Part shown: piece after piece, positions 32,803 to 43,854 of the stretch | How the letters are laid out: each line of letters starts with the position of its first letter | Numbering within the stretch: the first letter of the stretch is position 1 | Source: Pictodentalium vernedei | Taxonomy: Eukaryota > Mollusca > Scaphopoda > Dentaliida > Dentaliidae | NCBI GenBank assembly: GCA_031216915.1 | Contig: CM062296.1 | Span: 143,882,344-143,946,343 of the forward strand | Reading direction: 5' to 3' | Length of the DNA: 64,000 nt | Notes under the pieces: generated by a model | Databases searched by the model: none | What the model was told of the DNA's origin: nothing | What the model saw: only the letters and a program-made list of their open reading frames with translations | Made by a program: the position numbers and the translations under genes

Positions 32803-35257
32803 ATGAAGATCAAATCTTTGTTCCGTGAAAACAGTAGTTAATTAAATTTGAGAAAACAAAGGATTTATACATGGGTATTGTTGTGACCCGGTGTTCAACC
32901 GTGACGCTTTGAGTATGTAATAATAATAAGAGTATGTGCTTCTGTCAACTCGCAATTCACAAAATAATTCACACGTGGTTATATTCTCTCGATATTTTGT
33001 CACATGAAGAAAATATAAATAAATTGAAAATGCTTGAAATAAAACAAAGCGCTAACCCAGAGTCGATGTTTTCTTTCCCTGGTACGAAAACTGTGTGCGC
33101 ATTCTGTTTGTCTAACCCAGACTAGAGTACCTAAATATTATTTATGCAGTTGGTAAGTGTACCCACCGAAAATTTATTTATTAAATCAACCTGGACTCTG
33201 GGTTCGACTCATATCTCAACTACAGTTTTGAAATGTGATTCAGGCGGTGCGAGGGGGAAAAGTGCACTGTGGAGATTTTTTTTCTGTTTAAATCCCAACA
33301 ATCTGTAGCCGTTACAAAGCAGAAACAGAAACAAAAGACGGGTGAGTTCACCGAGTTGAGATGAGTAGGTACCATGGTGCCGTTCCCTCGGCGAACTGTG
33401 AGTGTCCCTATTTGCCCCACTGTCTTTCTTTTCACCATTTTATGGTAGACCCTTCATGTAAATGAGCATTTCCATGTCTAGATCCTAAATAATAACTCTT
33501 TGTCTAAACATAAAATGTCAACTAAAATCAATAGGCCCTATTTAAGGTGGCTCAGAAAAATGATCTAAGGGACGGGACCGTAATATCGGAGACACGTCGA
33601 CATTTGACAACCTCGGGTAAAACGTTTTCTTGAAACGTCACATTTCATCCCCACCACCCGGTGGAAATACGGCCGAGCTTCTGAGGTCATGCCAGAACTT
33701 AATTTCTTGAGAGCTGCCCCCTTGAGCATCCCCCCTCCAACCATATCATTTAATGGTTTTGCCGCACGTTATCACTAACAGTGATAAGAAGCATCACGGT
33801 GTCTGTTCTGTTTTGGCCCAGATGCATTGCAAACCAGTGGAGGGGGGGGGGGGGGGGGGGCAAGGAAAATCTCATCGGTAGGCCAATTTAAACTTTTGTG
33901 CGTAGACCTACCCCCCCCCCCCCTCACCCCCCCACCCCCCCCACCATCTTCCTTTTTTCGGAAAGTCATTCGGGTCTACACTGCAGGCCATAAATAAATT
34001 TCACCCCGACTAAGATTCTTAATCTGTACTTTGTGCCAAGGGCATCTAGCTAGATTTTCCTCAATCGGATGCTGCTGGTGGGGGGGGGGGATTATATTCT
34101 TTGGCGGAAACCTTACCCTCGCCCTATCGGCGCCATTAATTTGTTCACCAGCCCCCACCCTCCATTCTCAACATCACCATGGTCAATTTTCCAACCACTT
34201 TCCAATTTTGACACAAGCCCCCCCCCCCGTCCACCCAATGAGGGATTTGACAAAAAGAAAAGCTTGTTGGAACATCAAGCGAATTTTCAGATAACAGGCC
34301 ATATGGTAGGCTATCTATGAGCCGCCAGGTTGCTGGACACCTCATGATAACAAATAAGTGTACAAGCAAATTCTTTTATATGAGGTGGTCCCATTGTGAA
34401 TCGCCTCGTAATGGCTGGACGTAATGGGTTATTCCTACCCCTCCAATATTCTACATTGGTCATCACTGTGCAATAACATAAGGTTTATATAAATAATCGG
34501 TGGCTGTTTGATTAAACTTTTGATCATTAATCCTATTGTGGTAACTGCCTTATTAAAAAAGATTATTGCCACTATATATGGTTTTAATTGCTGAACAAAC
34601 TACTAGAATTATTTGTTATAGTTATATGTGCTAACTCCATAAGGATGTTGAGGTGTGACTTCATTTTTACAGAGTTGATTAATTGGGAATAAGTGTCAAA
34701 ATTATCAGCTGCCAAATCCAATGAACTCTTTCTCGAGTTGAAGAAAAAAAAGCCTGATTCTAAATTTCATCTGTCTGTGTTTTCAAAGCAAGGCTGTTAT
34801 CCATAATTTGTCAATAGTCAGCTGCCAAATTCAATGAACTCTTTCTCGAGTTGAAGAAAAAAAAGCCTGACTCTAAATTTCATCTGTCTGTGTTTTCAAA
34901 GCAAGGCTGTTATCCATAATTTGTCAATAGTACACACTGAATGGCTGCGATTAGACGAGAGGTAAGTATTGGTTGATTACGACAAAAACACTCATGCAGT
35001 GAAGTTTCCACTCACACAGTGTGCTCAGGTTAAAGTAAAAAAAAGCTTACAGCACACTGGGGACATACTTCAGTTTGAACGCCTCAAGAATTCGTTTCAA
35101 AGCCTCTAGACCAAAATACTAAGTTATATTACTTTAATTTAACCCGGCGGGGCAAACTGAGCGGAGCGAAAAGCATTCAGACGATAAAATGGCTGACTTC
35201 TCAAACACGTGTTGTTTGGAAGTTGTGAAAAAATAATGCCCTCGCATTTAAAAAGTT
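32803..35257. other. Interior of the large TA-flanked element, no gene recognised
   Basis: It carries several G/C homopolymers (33841-33860, 33911-33920 and 34078-34090 approximately) and the direct duplication at 34705-34930. Short frames here (for example 32934-33125) have no recognisable domain. Confidence 0.4.
34705..34930. repeat. Direct duplication, period 112 bp, two nearly identical units
   Basis: Units starting CAGCTGCCAAAT at 34707 and 34819 differ at only a couple of positions and contain CTTTCTCGAGTTGAAG. Their near identity indicates recent duplication. Confidence 0.8.
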
Positions 35258-36135
35258 AAAAAATTTATAGTAATTTATATATTTTTTATACTTACCAATG
35301 AACCAGACTTAGCTGGTGCTAACTCCAACAAAACCAGGGCCAAACACAAATTTTGCCCCCCAATCCCCAAAATTTGCATCCAAAACAAAAAGAAATCATG
35401 TCCTAAAGGACCTCTATACTACGCCTCTACTGCGCATGCGCAGTGACGCAGTCGTCCCGAAATTGGCGCCAATTATCATTCTTACTGGCAGTGCCTGGTC
35501 TGCGCTATGTACTCAGCGGGGAGGCAAGAGTTCCCAACTCCAGGGAGGGCCATCCCCGTCTGGGTCATTGGTAAGTATAAAAAATATATAAATTACTATA
35601 AATTTTTTAACATTTTTATACTGTACCAATGACCCAGACTTAGATGAATAGTAAACAGGCTGGAGGGCCTAGGACATAGAGGAAAATCCAATAAGCTCAA
35701 CTATATAGTAAAGAGGTAACCCCTTAAGGAGAAAAGGAGTATTAGGCTTTACATGTATCTTTCTTATTTAATATTAAATTAGAAAGATACACTACCCTTA
35801 ATAATTGAGCACAATAACATTCATGTTCTCTATTAACATCCAGTATAACCCTTATACTAATTATTTTTAAAGCAAGCCAATAAATAAAGTAGTCCAGAGA
35901 ATTGAGACTCTTTATAATCATTTAAAAGTGTCCGAGTATTGTATATTAAAGCCCGTTTGACACTTGACATATACAAATGCTTCACACCGAGCTACACTTT
36001 AAAAATAAGACATGAATGAATTTAAACATTAATATTACACTTTAAAACCATCCCGGAAGCGACTCAGAAATACTGACTTGGAGGAGGCATTCCCTTGCTT
36101 TTCACTATAAAGCAGGTGACCTAAGGGAACACCCG

Positions 36136-36171
36136 CCCCCCCCCCCCCCCCCCCCCCCCCCTTCCCCTTGC
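36136..36171. repeat. Poly-C run of about 36 bases
   Basis: An uninterrupted C homopolymer lying between the end of the tyrosine recombinase frame and the element's left end; it reads as poly-G on the element's sense strand. Confidence 0.9.
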
Positions 36172-36258
36172 CCTGGGTCAAATAGCCCAGAGCGAAGAGG
36201 CCAGCCGGACGGAGTCACTGCCAGAACAGAAAGCCTGCATAACTATAGTTGCAACTGT

Positions 36259-39147
36259 TTAGTGGACGACATTCTGAGCAACAGATAACGGACCTAAACA
36301 ATGCAGGTCTCCAGAAATGGACTCAATATTTCTGAGATAAAAATTCGTAAATGTGGATGGCTGAGACCAATAAGCAGCCTTCATTAAATCTGTAATAGCA
36401 ACACTATTAGCATAAGCCCAGGAAGTAGAAAGAGCTCTTACTTCATGAGCCGAAATCTTAAGCACAGACTGCTGAGAAGAAGATAAATCTTCATAAGCAG
36501 TACGGATAGTTAACTGAATCCATCTAGCAATAGAATGGACTGAAATGTCCTTTCTATTAGGCATCAAAGACAGAAAGAAACGTTTCCGTCCCTTTCTGAT
36601 AAACTGAGATCTCTGTTTATAGATACGTAGTGCTCTAACAGGACAGAGTAAAGGCCTACGCCCGTCTGAAGACGGAAGAGCCTTAATAACAATAGGTTCC
36701 GGATATTTATTAGGAGCCTGATTCTTAGCTAAAAAACCCACATTAGTAGTGAAGGTGATAGTGTTCCCAACACTACGATAATGAGAATCATCCACCGATA
36801 GTGCATGAAGCTCACTGACTCTTCTGGCAGAAGAGAAAGCTAAGAGAAAAGCTGTCTTATAAGATAAGAATTTGAAATCTACTGTCCCAAGAGGTTCAAA
36901 TGGCTTTTCCTTCAATTTAAGGAGAACCCAAGCTAAATTCCACTTAGGAATTAATCTAAGAGTTCTGGGTCTATTTATCGAAAAGTTTCTAACCAACTTC
37001 GATAAAGAGACATTAGATCCAATTTGTAAACTATCATGATGTGCATAGGTATCAGATAACATAGATCTATAACCCTTTATAGTAACAGGCTGCAGTTTGA
37101 TTTCGTCAAACAAGTATACTAGAAAGTTTGCAATGTCTGGTATAGAGGGATCAAATATATCTACAGAATGATCCCTACACCAACGACGAAAAACCTTCCA
37201 CTTAGCCGCATAGTTTAGCGAAGAGGAGGTCCTCCTACAGTTAGAAATCGCGTCCACTGCTCGTCCTGTAAAGTGCTTGCCATGCAAGAAGGACCGCACA
37301 ACGGAAAAACGTGAAGGTTGAGACCTTGCGGGTTGTGATGGAGTTGATGCAATTTCCCCTGCGAAAGAAGATCCTCTCGTGGAGGAAGCTTCCGCGGTAG
37401 GTCCCACAACAGACACCTGAGTAGATTTATCCACGGTCTCTGTGGCGACAGAGATGCTACCAACAGAATCTTGCATTGAGATTGTTTTATCTTTAGCAAT
37501 ACTTGTTGAATTAACGGCGCTGGAGGATACGCATATCCTATCATTCCGTCCCAAGGGATCGACAGAGCGTCTACTGCAAATGCTCTTGGATCCTGACACG
37601 GAGACACATACGTCTGCAACTGATTGTTGAGATGTGTCGCAAATAAGTCTATCATTGGCCGTTCCCATTGGTAGCAAATCTGATTGAATACTTGTTTGTT
37701 GAGAGTCCACTCCGACGGCAACAAGCGACCCTTTCGTGAAAGGGAGTCTGCTAGCACATTCAGACGACCCGGTATGTGACGGACCGAAAGAAGAACGTGA
37801 TGTTCTAACGCAAACAGAAGGATTCTTTCCGTTAGATTGAACAACGGAACTGAATGAGTACCTCCCTGATTCCGTATATATGCCACTACTGTCGTATTGT
37901 CGGATAGGATTTGGACATGAGCATCGTGAATAATGTCCATCCAGTGACGTAACGCAAGCCAAATTGACATCATTTCCTTGATGTTTATGTGCTTGCACAG
38001 GAATTGCGGATCCCAAAGACCCTGGCATCTCGAATCCGTTGGGATTAATGATGCACCCCAACCTGTTTGACTGGCATCCGTCATAACGGTAAAACTCGGA
38101 TCCGGCAACTGCAGCGGAACTCCTTGAGTTAACCACTGAATGTTTGCCCAAGTCTGAATCTCTTGTTTCACTTGATCTGACAAGAGAACGTCTACATCGA
38201 GCGAATGAATTTTCACACTCCAATTCTGAGTCAGGAAAATTTGAAGAGGACGTGTGCGTAGCCGCCCCATCGGAATGAGATCCGCGGCGGCTCCGCACAG
38301 ACCTATCAGTCTCATAAATTCTCTCGCCGTGACTTTGTCTGCGTGCAGACAATAGCGAGCGTAACAACTGACTAATTTCGCTCTGGTTAACGGCAGACGA
38401 ACGAGATTGTTGTGCGTCTCGAAGCTCATTCCCAGATGAGTGAATGACTTGGACGGCACCAGATCCGACTTCTCCTCGTTTACTATAAAACCGAGACGTC
38501 GGAGCAATAGAAGAAGATTCTGAACATCGTTCTGAAGCGTTAACTCGTTGCCGTACCTCTGAAGAATGTCGTCCAGGTAGGCCGACGTTACCGCAGACGA
38601 ATGAGCTCGGAAGTAGATCATTACCGAGTTCATTACCCGAGTGAAAGCCCAGGGTGCTAGATTCAATCCGAAGCACATCGCCCGGAATTGATACACCACT
38701 CCTAGGACTGCGAAGCGTAGATACTTTCGGAATGTCGGATGTACCATGACGTGAAAGTACGCATCTTTGAGATCTATGCTCGTTGCATAATCGTTCACCC
38801 GAATACTCGCTCTGACCGATCGAATCGTCTCCATATAAAACTTCGGAGCGACGATCAGCTTGTTTATCCAGCTTAAATCTATGACTGGACGGAACGAGCC
38901 GTCTGGTTTCGGAACCAGAAACAGATGGCTGTAGAATCCCAGAGATTCCTGGTTTTCTACGACCTCTACCGCGTTCTTCATTAAAAGAGACTGCACCTCT
39001 GATAACAGAGCGTCTCTTTTCTGTGGATTTGACGGAAGATGAGTCCACTTTGGACTTCGAGTTAATGGAGGCTTTCGTTTGAAGGATATCTTTAGACCTT
39101 CCGAAGTCACTCCTCTCACCCAAGGGTCGTCCGTAATCGACGCCCAC
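36259..39147 (-). CDS. DIRS tyrosine recombinase frame
   Basis: The C-terminal third (roughly 36259-37350) reads as a tyrosine recombinase of the DIRS type, which would integrate a circular DNA copy without target duplication. The N-terminal part of this open frame overlaps the reverse transcriptase frame in another phase and is probably not a separate domain. It appears whole. Confidence 0.8.
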   Translation of the reverse strand: MGVDYGRPLGERSDFGRSKDILQTKASINSKSKVDSSSVKSTEKRRSVIRGAVSFNEERGRGRRKPGISGILQPSVSGSETRRLVPSSHRFKLDKQADRRSEVLYGDDSIGQSEYSGERLCNEHRSQRCVLSRHGTSDIPKVSTLRSPRSGVSIPGDVLRIESSTLGFHSGNELGNDLLPSSFVCGNVGLPGRHSSEVRQRVNASERCSESSSIAPTSRFYSKRGEVGSGAVQVIHSSGNELRDAQQSRSSAVNQSEISQLLRSLLSARRQSHGERIYETDRSVRSRRGSHSDGAATHTSSSNFPDSELECENSFARCRRSLVRSSETRDSDLGKHSVVNSRSSAAVAGSEFYRYDGCQSNRLGCIINPNGFEMPGSLGSAIPVQAHKHQGNDVNLACVTSLDGHYSRCSCPNPIRQYDSSGIYTESGRYSFSSVVQSNGKNPSVCVRTSRSSFGPSHTGSSECASRLPFTKGSLVAVGVDSQQTSIQSDLLPMGTANDRLICDTSQQSVADVCVSVSGSKSICSRRSVDPLGRNDRICVSSSAVNSTSIAKDKTISMQDSVGSISVATETVDKSTQVSVVGPTAEASSTRGSSFAGEIASTPSQPARSQPSRFSVVRSFLHGKHFTGRAVDAISNCRRTSSSLNYAAKWKVFRRWCRDHSVDIFDPSIPDIANFLVYLFDEIKLQPVTIKGYRSMLSDTYAHHDSLQIGSNVSLSKLVRNFSINRPRTLRLIPKWNLAWVLLKLKEKPFEPLGTVDFKFLSYKTAFLLAFSSARRVSELHALSVDDSHYRSVGNTITFTTNVGFLAKNQAPNKYPEPIVIKALPSSDGRRPLLCPVRALRIYKQRSQFIRKGRKRFFLSLMPNRKDISVHSIARWIQLTIRTAYEDLSSSQQSVLKISAHEVRALSTSWAYANSVAITDLMKAAYWSQPSTFTNFYLRNIESISGDLHCLGPLSVAQNVVH

Positions 39148-39530
39148 TCTTGTGAAAAACTCGACAACCTTCCGCCAACCGGAACGCGATAGAGGTTTAA
39201 GCCATCACCTCCTGGACCTGCGAGGCCTGCGGTAGGAGAAACCACGTCTTCCACGACCCGCACCTCGCCTCGTCGACCTCGGGGCGTCCGACCGATTGTC
39301 CCGGCCTGAAGGACGTCCCGAACGAGAGTCGCTATCCTGACGGTCTCTCGAATAAGACCAAGAGGACGCACCGGAACCTCTATAGGAACCTCTCTTGGGC
39401 GCATTAGACCCAGAAGTGCCTGTCTTATTCGTGTCTGCTGTATCCGACTTTTTAGGAGCCGATCTAAACAACAGAGAATCATTAGCTTTCTTTTTAATTT
39501 TATCATAAATAGCGGAAAGCTTGCCGTCAA
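37215..39530 (-). CDS. DIRS reverse transcriptase and RNase H frame
   Basis: This frame encodes a reverse transcriptase domain followed by an RNase H domain, in the order usual for DIRS elements. It overlaps the end of the gag-like frame and the tyrosine recombinase frame, an arrangement known in the order. It appears whole. I did not recognise the methyltransferase-like domain some DIRS elements carry. Confidence 0.85.
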   Translation of the reverse strand: MTASFPLFMIKLKRKLMILCCLDRLLKSRIQQTRIRQALLGLMRPREVPIEVPVRPLGLIRETVRIATLVRDVLQAGTIGRTPRGRRGEVRVVEDVVSPTAGLAGPGGDGLNLYRVPVGGRLSSFSQEWASITDDPWVRGVTSEGLKISFKRKPPLTRSPKWTHLPSNPQKRDALLSEVQSLLMKNAVEVVENQESLGFYSHLFLVPKPDGSFRPVIDLSWINKLIVAPKFYMETIRSVRASIRVNDYATSIDLKDAYFHVMVHPTFRKYLRFAVLGVVYQFRAMCFGLNLAPWAFTRVMNSVMIYFRAHSSAVTSAYLDDILQRYGNELTLQNDVQNLLLLLRRLGFIVNEEKSDLVPSKSFTHLGMSFETHNNLVRLPLTRAKLVSCYARYCLHADKVTAREFMRLIGLCGAAADLIPMGRLRTRPLQIFLTQNWSVKIHSLDVDVLLSDQVKQEIQTWANIQWLTQGVPLQLPDPSFTVMTDASQTGWGASLIPTDSRCQGLWDPQFLCKHINIKEMMSIWLALRHWMDIIHDAHVQILSDNTTVVAYIRNQGGTHSVPLFNLTERILLFALEHHVLLSVRHIPGRLNVLADSLSRKGRLLPSEWTLNKQVFNQICYQWERPMIDLFATHLNNQLQTYVSPCQDPRAFAVDALSIPWDGMIGYAYPPAPLIQQVLLKIKQSQCKILLVASLSPQRPWINLLRCLLWDLPRKLPPREDLLSQGKLHQLHHNPQGLNLHVFPLCGPSCMASTLQDEQWTRFLTVGGPPLR

Positions 39531-41358
39531 AGAGAAGTTCTCCTGAGACCGAAGCGACTCTAAGAGAGTTCTTCACCTTAGAATCCACTAGTGTGGATGT
39601 AGCTAGGGCTGCGTCACGTCTAACCAACTCCAGATTTGCCACTGAAAGGGCGGAGTTACACGTGGAATAAGCTACTGCCCTTGAAAGAAGTCTTAAAGAG
39701 GATTGTATATCCTGAAACTCTTCCCCTTGAAGGCGCAGTGATAACGCCTTAGTAAGGTGATCTGCGTAAGATAAGGCATCTAAATTGGCTCTGTTAGACG
39801 CAATAGCTGTTTCCAACACCGTGGTTGGAATAGAAGCTGACAACGGTAATGATAGCTCTAAGTCTTCCGCCTCGTCGTCCATACGCAGAGGAACTCTCGG
39901 TATACCCTGTCCTGCCGTATCGAATTTATTCCTTGCATTAATGAAAGGCAGGTTGAGAGTATTAGCGGACAAGAAACCTGCTTTCCCCGTCCTGGAAGCA
40001 AGTTTAAATATAGCGTCGTTCAATAATTCAAATGTTCTTGCAACATTATTGGACTGCGACGGAAACTCGGGAGCGATGTCCCTGAACCGCTCAAAAAATT
40101 CAGAGTCCAATGACGCTATAATTCTCTTGTCCGGAAGTGAAGCAGTCTGGCCCGACAGAACAACTTGAGGGAGAAAGTGCCGGATGAAGTCCACGGCAGC
40201 TTTATGTTGTTCCGAAAGGGATAGCTCCAAGTCATCCGTATCCCTTTCACCATCCGGTCGGACCTCCCGATGTTCCCGGTCGTCCGCCCCCGATGCTTCG
40301 GCGGAGCGTACCGACCCAGCGCCGTCGGATAATTCTCGATCCGACACCGTATCTGTCGGCTGCTGGGATGCTGCGATAAGCTGTGCTATCTGCACAAGAA
40401 TGTCCGACGTCGAGACCTGCGGAGGCGCAGTCTTTCGCTGCTTCGCCGAGGGCAGCTCCGTATCAGATGGCTCCCGCATACTTTTCCTATGCGAACGTCC
40501 GGAGTTCATCGGTCTCGAATCCCTGGCTGCCGGATGGTGTGACCTGGTCGCCGAAGAATCCTTCATCGGCGAAGCTGGTAAAATATCGACGGTCACGCAG
40601 CCAAGGTGCGGTCGTGTGCGCTGACGAGAAGAGGAAGCCTTAACAGTCTCTGCGGACTGCTTATACAACGGAGCGTCCCGAGCGACGGACGTATGCTCCG
40701 CTAAAGACACATTTTGTACCACAACATCTGGTCCCAGATGTTGTTGTACGAGAGAGGGACCTCTCTCGCTCGCGGCCCGGCTGGACCTGGACGAGCTAGG
40801 AACCGGACTAAAAGGCTTCCTCCGTTCTCGCTTACTATCCGCCGTCACTGGGTGTGCATCTATTATGTTTATAGTGCTCGCATCACCCAAAATTTCCTCT
40901 TGGACCGCATCGGACGAACCCGGCTGTCGAACCATTCGGTGAATGGACGCTACACCGGGCGAGCTAGCGGACGACATTTGTCTAATCTCCATGAGCACTT
41001 TTGCCGCTAGCTCTGAATTCATTTGTGACGACGGACGCACACTTGAAGAAGATAACATGGAAACATCACCCTGTTCTGGTTCCTCTGAAATAGAAACTGA
41101 GAGAGTAGAGTGACCTTGTGGAGAAAGAGCCGGCATCGCTCTTTCTCCAGAAACAACATATCGTGACACACGTTTCCAATGTTTCTCATCCCAATGTTCA
41201 CATATAGGACAGGGATTAATGCGAGAACACTGACTACAATTAATACAATGATCATGAAAGTCAGAGGAAGATTTCTTCCTATTACAATTTGAACAATGTC
41301 CCTTCATTGTGAACGAACAACAATAAGTCCTAGTTACTCGCAAAAACCCCTGACACAA
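39205..41358 (-). CDS. DIRS gag-like frame
   Basis: This is the first frame of the element: about 717 residues with a cysteine/histidine-rich N-terminal region, a long serine-rich low-complexity section, a helical central region and an arginine/glycine-rich C-terminus, consistent with a nucleic-acid-binding gag-like protein. It appears whole. The exact start is uncertain. Confidence 0.75.
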   Translation of the reverse strand: MCQGFLRVTRTYCCSFTMKGHCSNCNRKKSSSDFHDHCINCSQCSRINPCPICEHWDEKHWKRVSRYVVSGERAMPALSPQGHSTLSVSISEEPEQGDVSMLSSSSVRPSSQMNSELAAKVLMEIRQMSSASSPGVASIHRMVRQPGSSDAVQEEILGDASTINIIDAHPVTADSKRERRKPFSPVPSSSRSSRAASERGPSLVQQHLGPDVVVQNVSLAEHTSVARDAPLYKQSAETVKASSSRQRTRPHLGCVTVDILPASPMKDSSATRSHHPAARDSRPMNSGRSHRKSMREPSDTELPSAKQRKTAPPQVSTSDILVQIAQLIAASQQPTDTVSDRELSDGAGSVRSAEASGADDREHREVRPDGERDTDDLELSLSEQHKAAVDFIRHFLPQVVLSGQTASLPDKRIIASLDSEFFERFRDIAPEFPSQSNNVARTFELLNDAIFKLASRTGKAGFLSANTLNLPFINARNKFDTAGQGIPRVPLRMDDEAEDLELSLPLSASIPTTVLETAIASNRANLDALSYADHLTKALSLRLQGEEFQDIQSSLRLLSRAVAYSTCNSALSVANLELVRRDAALATSTLVDSKVKNSLRVASVSGELLFDGKLSAIYDKIKKKANDSLLFRSAPKKSDTADTNKTGTSGSNAPKRGSYRGSGASSWSYSRDRQDSDSRSGRPSGRDNRSDAPRSTRRGAGRGRRGFSYRRPRRSRR

Positions 41359-42393
41359 AGATACATAATAACATGATCCATTAATAAATGAAAAAACAAT
41401 TGCAAAACAAAATAATTTTGAAAAAATATTTTTTCAGAGAAGCCCAAGTTGCTGAAAAGTAACGTTGAGCCCCGATGGATCCGATGGCAAAGTGTGGTCA
41501 AAAATTTTAAATTTATATAAAATAATTAATGAGACACTTTCGGATAATATAAATGTATCTTATAATGAGATAAACTACCACAAAGGCAAACAGCCCCCCT
41601 CAAAAAAGGCTGTTGCCAATGAAAACAAACAGTGTAAACACACTAGAAAACATGACTCCAGGCACTGAAAAAACTGGCCCGGAATCAGTCATCAATTACA
41701 CTCTATCTGATGCAAAACAGAGACTCCCAGGGGAGAATCTGTAGAACATCAGATGGAAGATGCAGAACACAAACGTTATACACCCATGGGTGAAAACGTA
41801 ACTATGGGAAAAATAACAGAAAACATTCTGTAACCAAGCAACTCTCCCAGGAAATTTTAGAAATGAAACTTCTCAAAAATATGCCAAAAGCATGGGAGAA
41901 TTGCCAGGGGGGACTTTAGAAGGCTAGGGGAGAGGAAACACTGAATAAGCAGTGCAACAATTAGCAAGAATGACAACAAGAGGCCCATGCCTCGAAAATA
42001 GGCAACTTAACATAATTTCATCAAAAAATTTTAAGTACAGCCCTGATTATTTTTTGCCACTTCTTTTTCCTCTCCTCCTTCTATCCTCCTTAGAATCACA
42101 TTTTCTCCAAAAATTACGTGTCTGGCATCCTTTAAACTGAGATTTACAAGCACAAAGATCAGTGAGATGTTGACTGATGAAGGGCCAAACAGAGAATGAT
42201 AATTGGCGCCAATTTCAGGACGACTGCGTCACTGCGCATGCGCAGTAGAGGCGTAGTATGGAGGTCCTTTAGGACATGATTTCTTTTTGTTTTGGATGCA
42301 AATTTTGGGGATTGGGGGGCAAAATTTGTGTTTGGCCCTGGTTTTGTTGGAGTTAGCACCAGCTAAGTCTGGGTCATTGGTACAGTATAAAAA

Positions 42394-43498
42394 TACACAC
42401 TTTCTGGTGTGTTCTTTCATATGATATTGATGAATAAATAGTCAAAACATACGATCACTGTTTTTCTTTCATTCGAATGCGCGTTTCTTTAACCATTTAA
42501 CACAGAAATGCATGTCCGATCAGAATATTGATTCACCCCAAACAGCCGACTTTGTGGTGAGAGAACCCCCAACCGTAAAATTGGCTTTTGACTGATTTCT
42601 GATGTTCTGCTGTTGGGTAAATAACTTCTGTTTGAAGTAATTTGGATATCACTGATGGACATCGCTGCCTTTTTATTTGTTTATTTTTTATAATAATTTT
42701 ACCAATTGACAGTAAAGGGGGGGGGGGGGGCAATTCAGATACAATTTTTTTTGCCCAACCCCCACTTTTGAAAATGAAAGCAGTTTTCATCATTTAATTA
42801 TTAATTAACCCTTGGCTGCATTCACTGGTAGGTTAAACAGATAGATCTGTAATAAGCCCAAACAAGCCCAACTGAAAAAAATCTTCTTTTTTTTTTTTTT
42901 GCATCAACTTAATTATTATTGCTCAGGTCGTGAGCTCTCGTTGGACCAAGCTCGTTCCATTTAAGAGTCTACAGACATGTTTTTCCGGAAATCATTTTTA
43001 AAAAATAATTGAATCTACCTTGGGATCGGGCAATCATTTTCTGAATTGAAAAAAAAAATTAAGCCTATGTATGATTTCATTTTCACCCGGGGCAAAGTAG
43101 GCCTGTATGGCTACACCAAACTGTATTGAAGGACATTTTGTTGGGAGGGAGGGGGAGGGGGGGACTTATCCTGCTGAATCCTTCATGACATTCATTGATA
43201 GACCTTGAAATACTCTGCTTCTCTTAGCTACCAGGGATTTCTGAGTAAAAGTGCTCGTCAATTTTACTGCCACAAACGCAAGATACCATAGGCTATATTT
43301 CCATAAAATAAAAGACGGGTGGAGTTAAGATGGAAGGCTTTAATACTTTTCATTCTCAGTTTGATGCGCAGAGGATTTACACGCACAGACCAGGTCTATT
43401 CTTGTGCAAGTGTTGATCTGTTCGCATCCATTTACGTCTCCAGACACTTGTTTCAATTTTTGTTTTTTACTTTTGTCGATTTGGAAAGGGGGGGGGGG
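42394..43498. other. Interior of the large TA-flanked element, no gene recognised
   Basis: It holds G runs near 42717-42731 and 43150-43165 and a degraded copy of the GAGCTC palindrome core near 42930-42975 (GAGCTCTCGTTGG, AAGCTCGTTCC). No exon was recognised. Confidence 0.4.
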
Positions 43499-43854
43499 GG
43501 GGGTGGCTCAGTTGGTAGAGTTGCAGGCTGCAAGCCGAGAGGTCCTCGGTTCGATTCTCACCTGCGGCAACCGCGTTGTGTCCGTGGGCAAGAAACTTCA
43601 CCCTGATTGCCTACATGGGGGCACGATGACGCTGTGTACTGAGGCGTACTGCACGTCGATGGTGCGCAAGTCTTCAACCAATCTACCCCTGCCTGTGCTG
43701 CGGTGCAGAGTTCAGAGTTACGATGTTGGGGAGCTGACAGCTGCTCATCGTTGGTGGTTCTCTCCGGCTTCCTCCACCCGTAAAACTGTCACGGTCACGA
43801 TTAGCCATTGTGCATAAGTATGTGACCTTAAACACCAATAAATAAATAAATAAA
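43499..43854 (+). mobile_element. tRNA-derived SINE, copy S2
   Basis: Same family and same head as the copy at 4.8-5.1 kb: GGTGGCTCAGTTGGTAGAG, then GGTTCGATTC, the core TTGTGTCCGTGGGCAAGAA, the body, and an (AATA)n tail. It starts directly after a poly-G run and lies inside the large TA-flanked element. Confidence 0.85.

Larger units (their letters stand above)
35284..42393 (-). mobile_element. DIRS-type (tyrosine-recombinase) retroelement, looks whole
   Basis: A YR retroelement of the DIRS order, oriented on the minus strand. Parts in order: a gag-like frame (39205-41358), a reverse transcriptase/RNase H frame (37215-39530) and a tyrosine recombinase frame (C-terminal part of 36259-39147). 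The ends are inverted rather than direct repeats, about 200 bp at 35284-35482 and 42192-42393. A second short inverted terminal motif lies at 35621-35650. Long overlapping frames are usual for this order. All three main frames are open, no breaks are apparent, and the ends are very similar, so the copy appears young. Confidence 0.88.

Noticed and set aside
33775-34369. Glycine- and proline-rich frames on both strands
   Set aside because: They are produced by G/C homopolymers and have no other support.
39785-41010. Plus-strand frames of 86-146 codons
   Set aside because: They are antisense to the gag-like frame of the DIRS-type element and show its codon structure in reverse.
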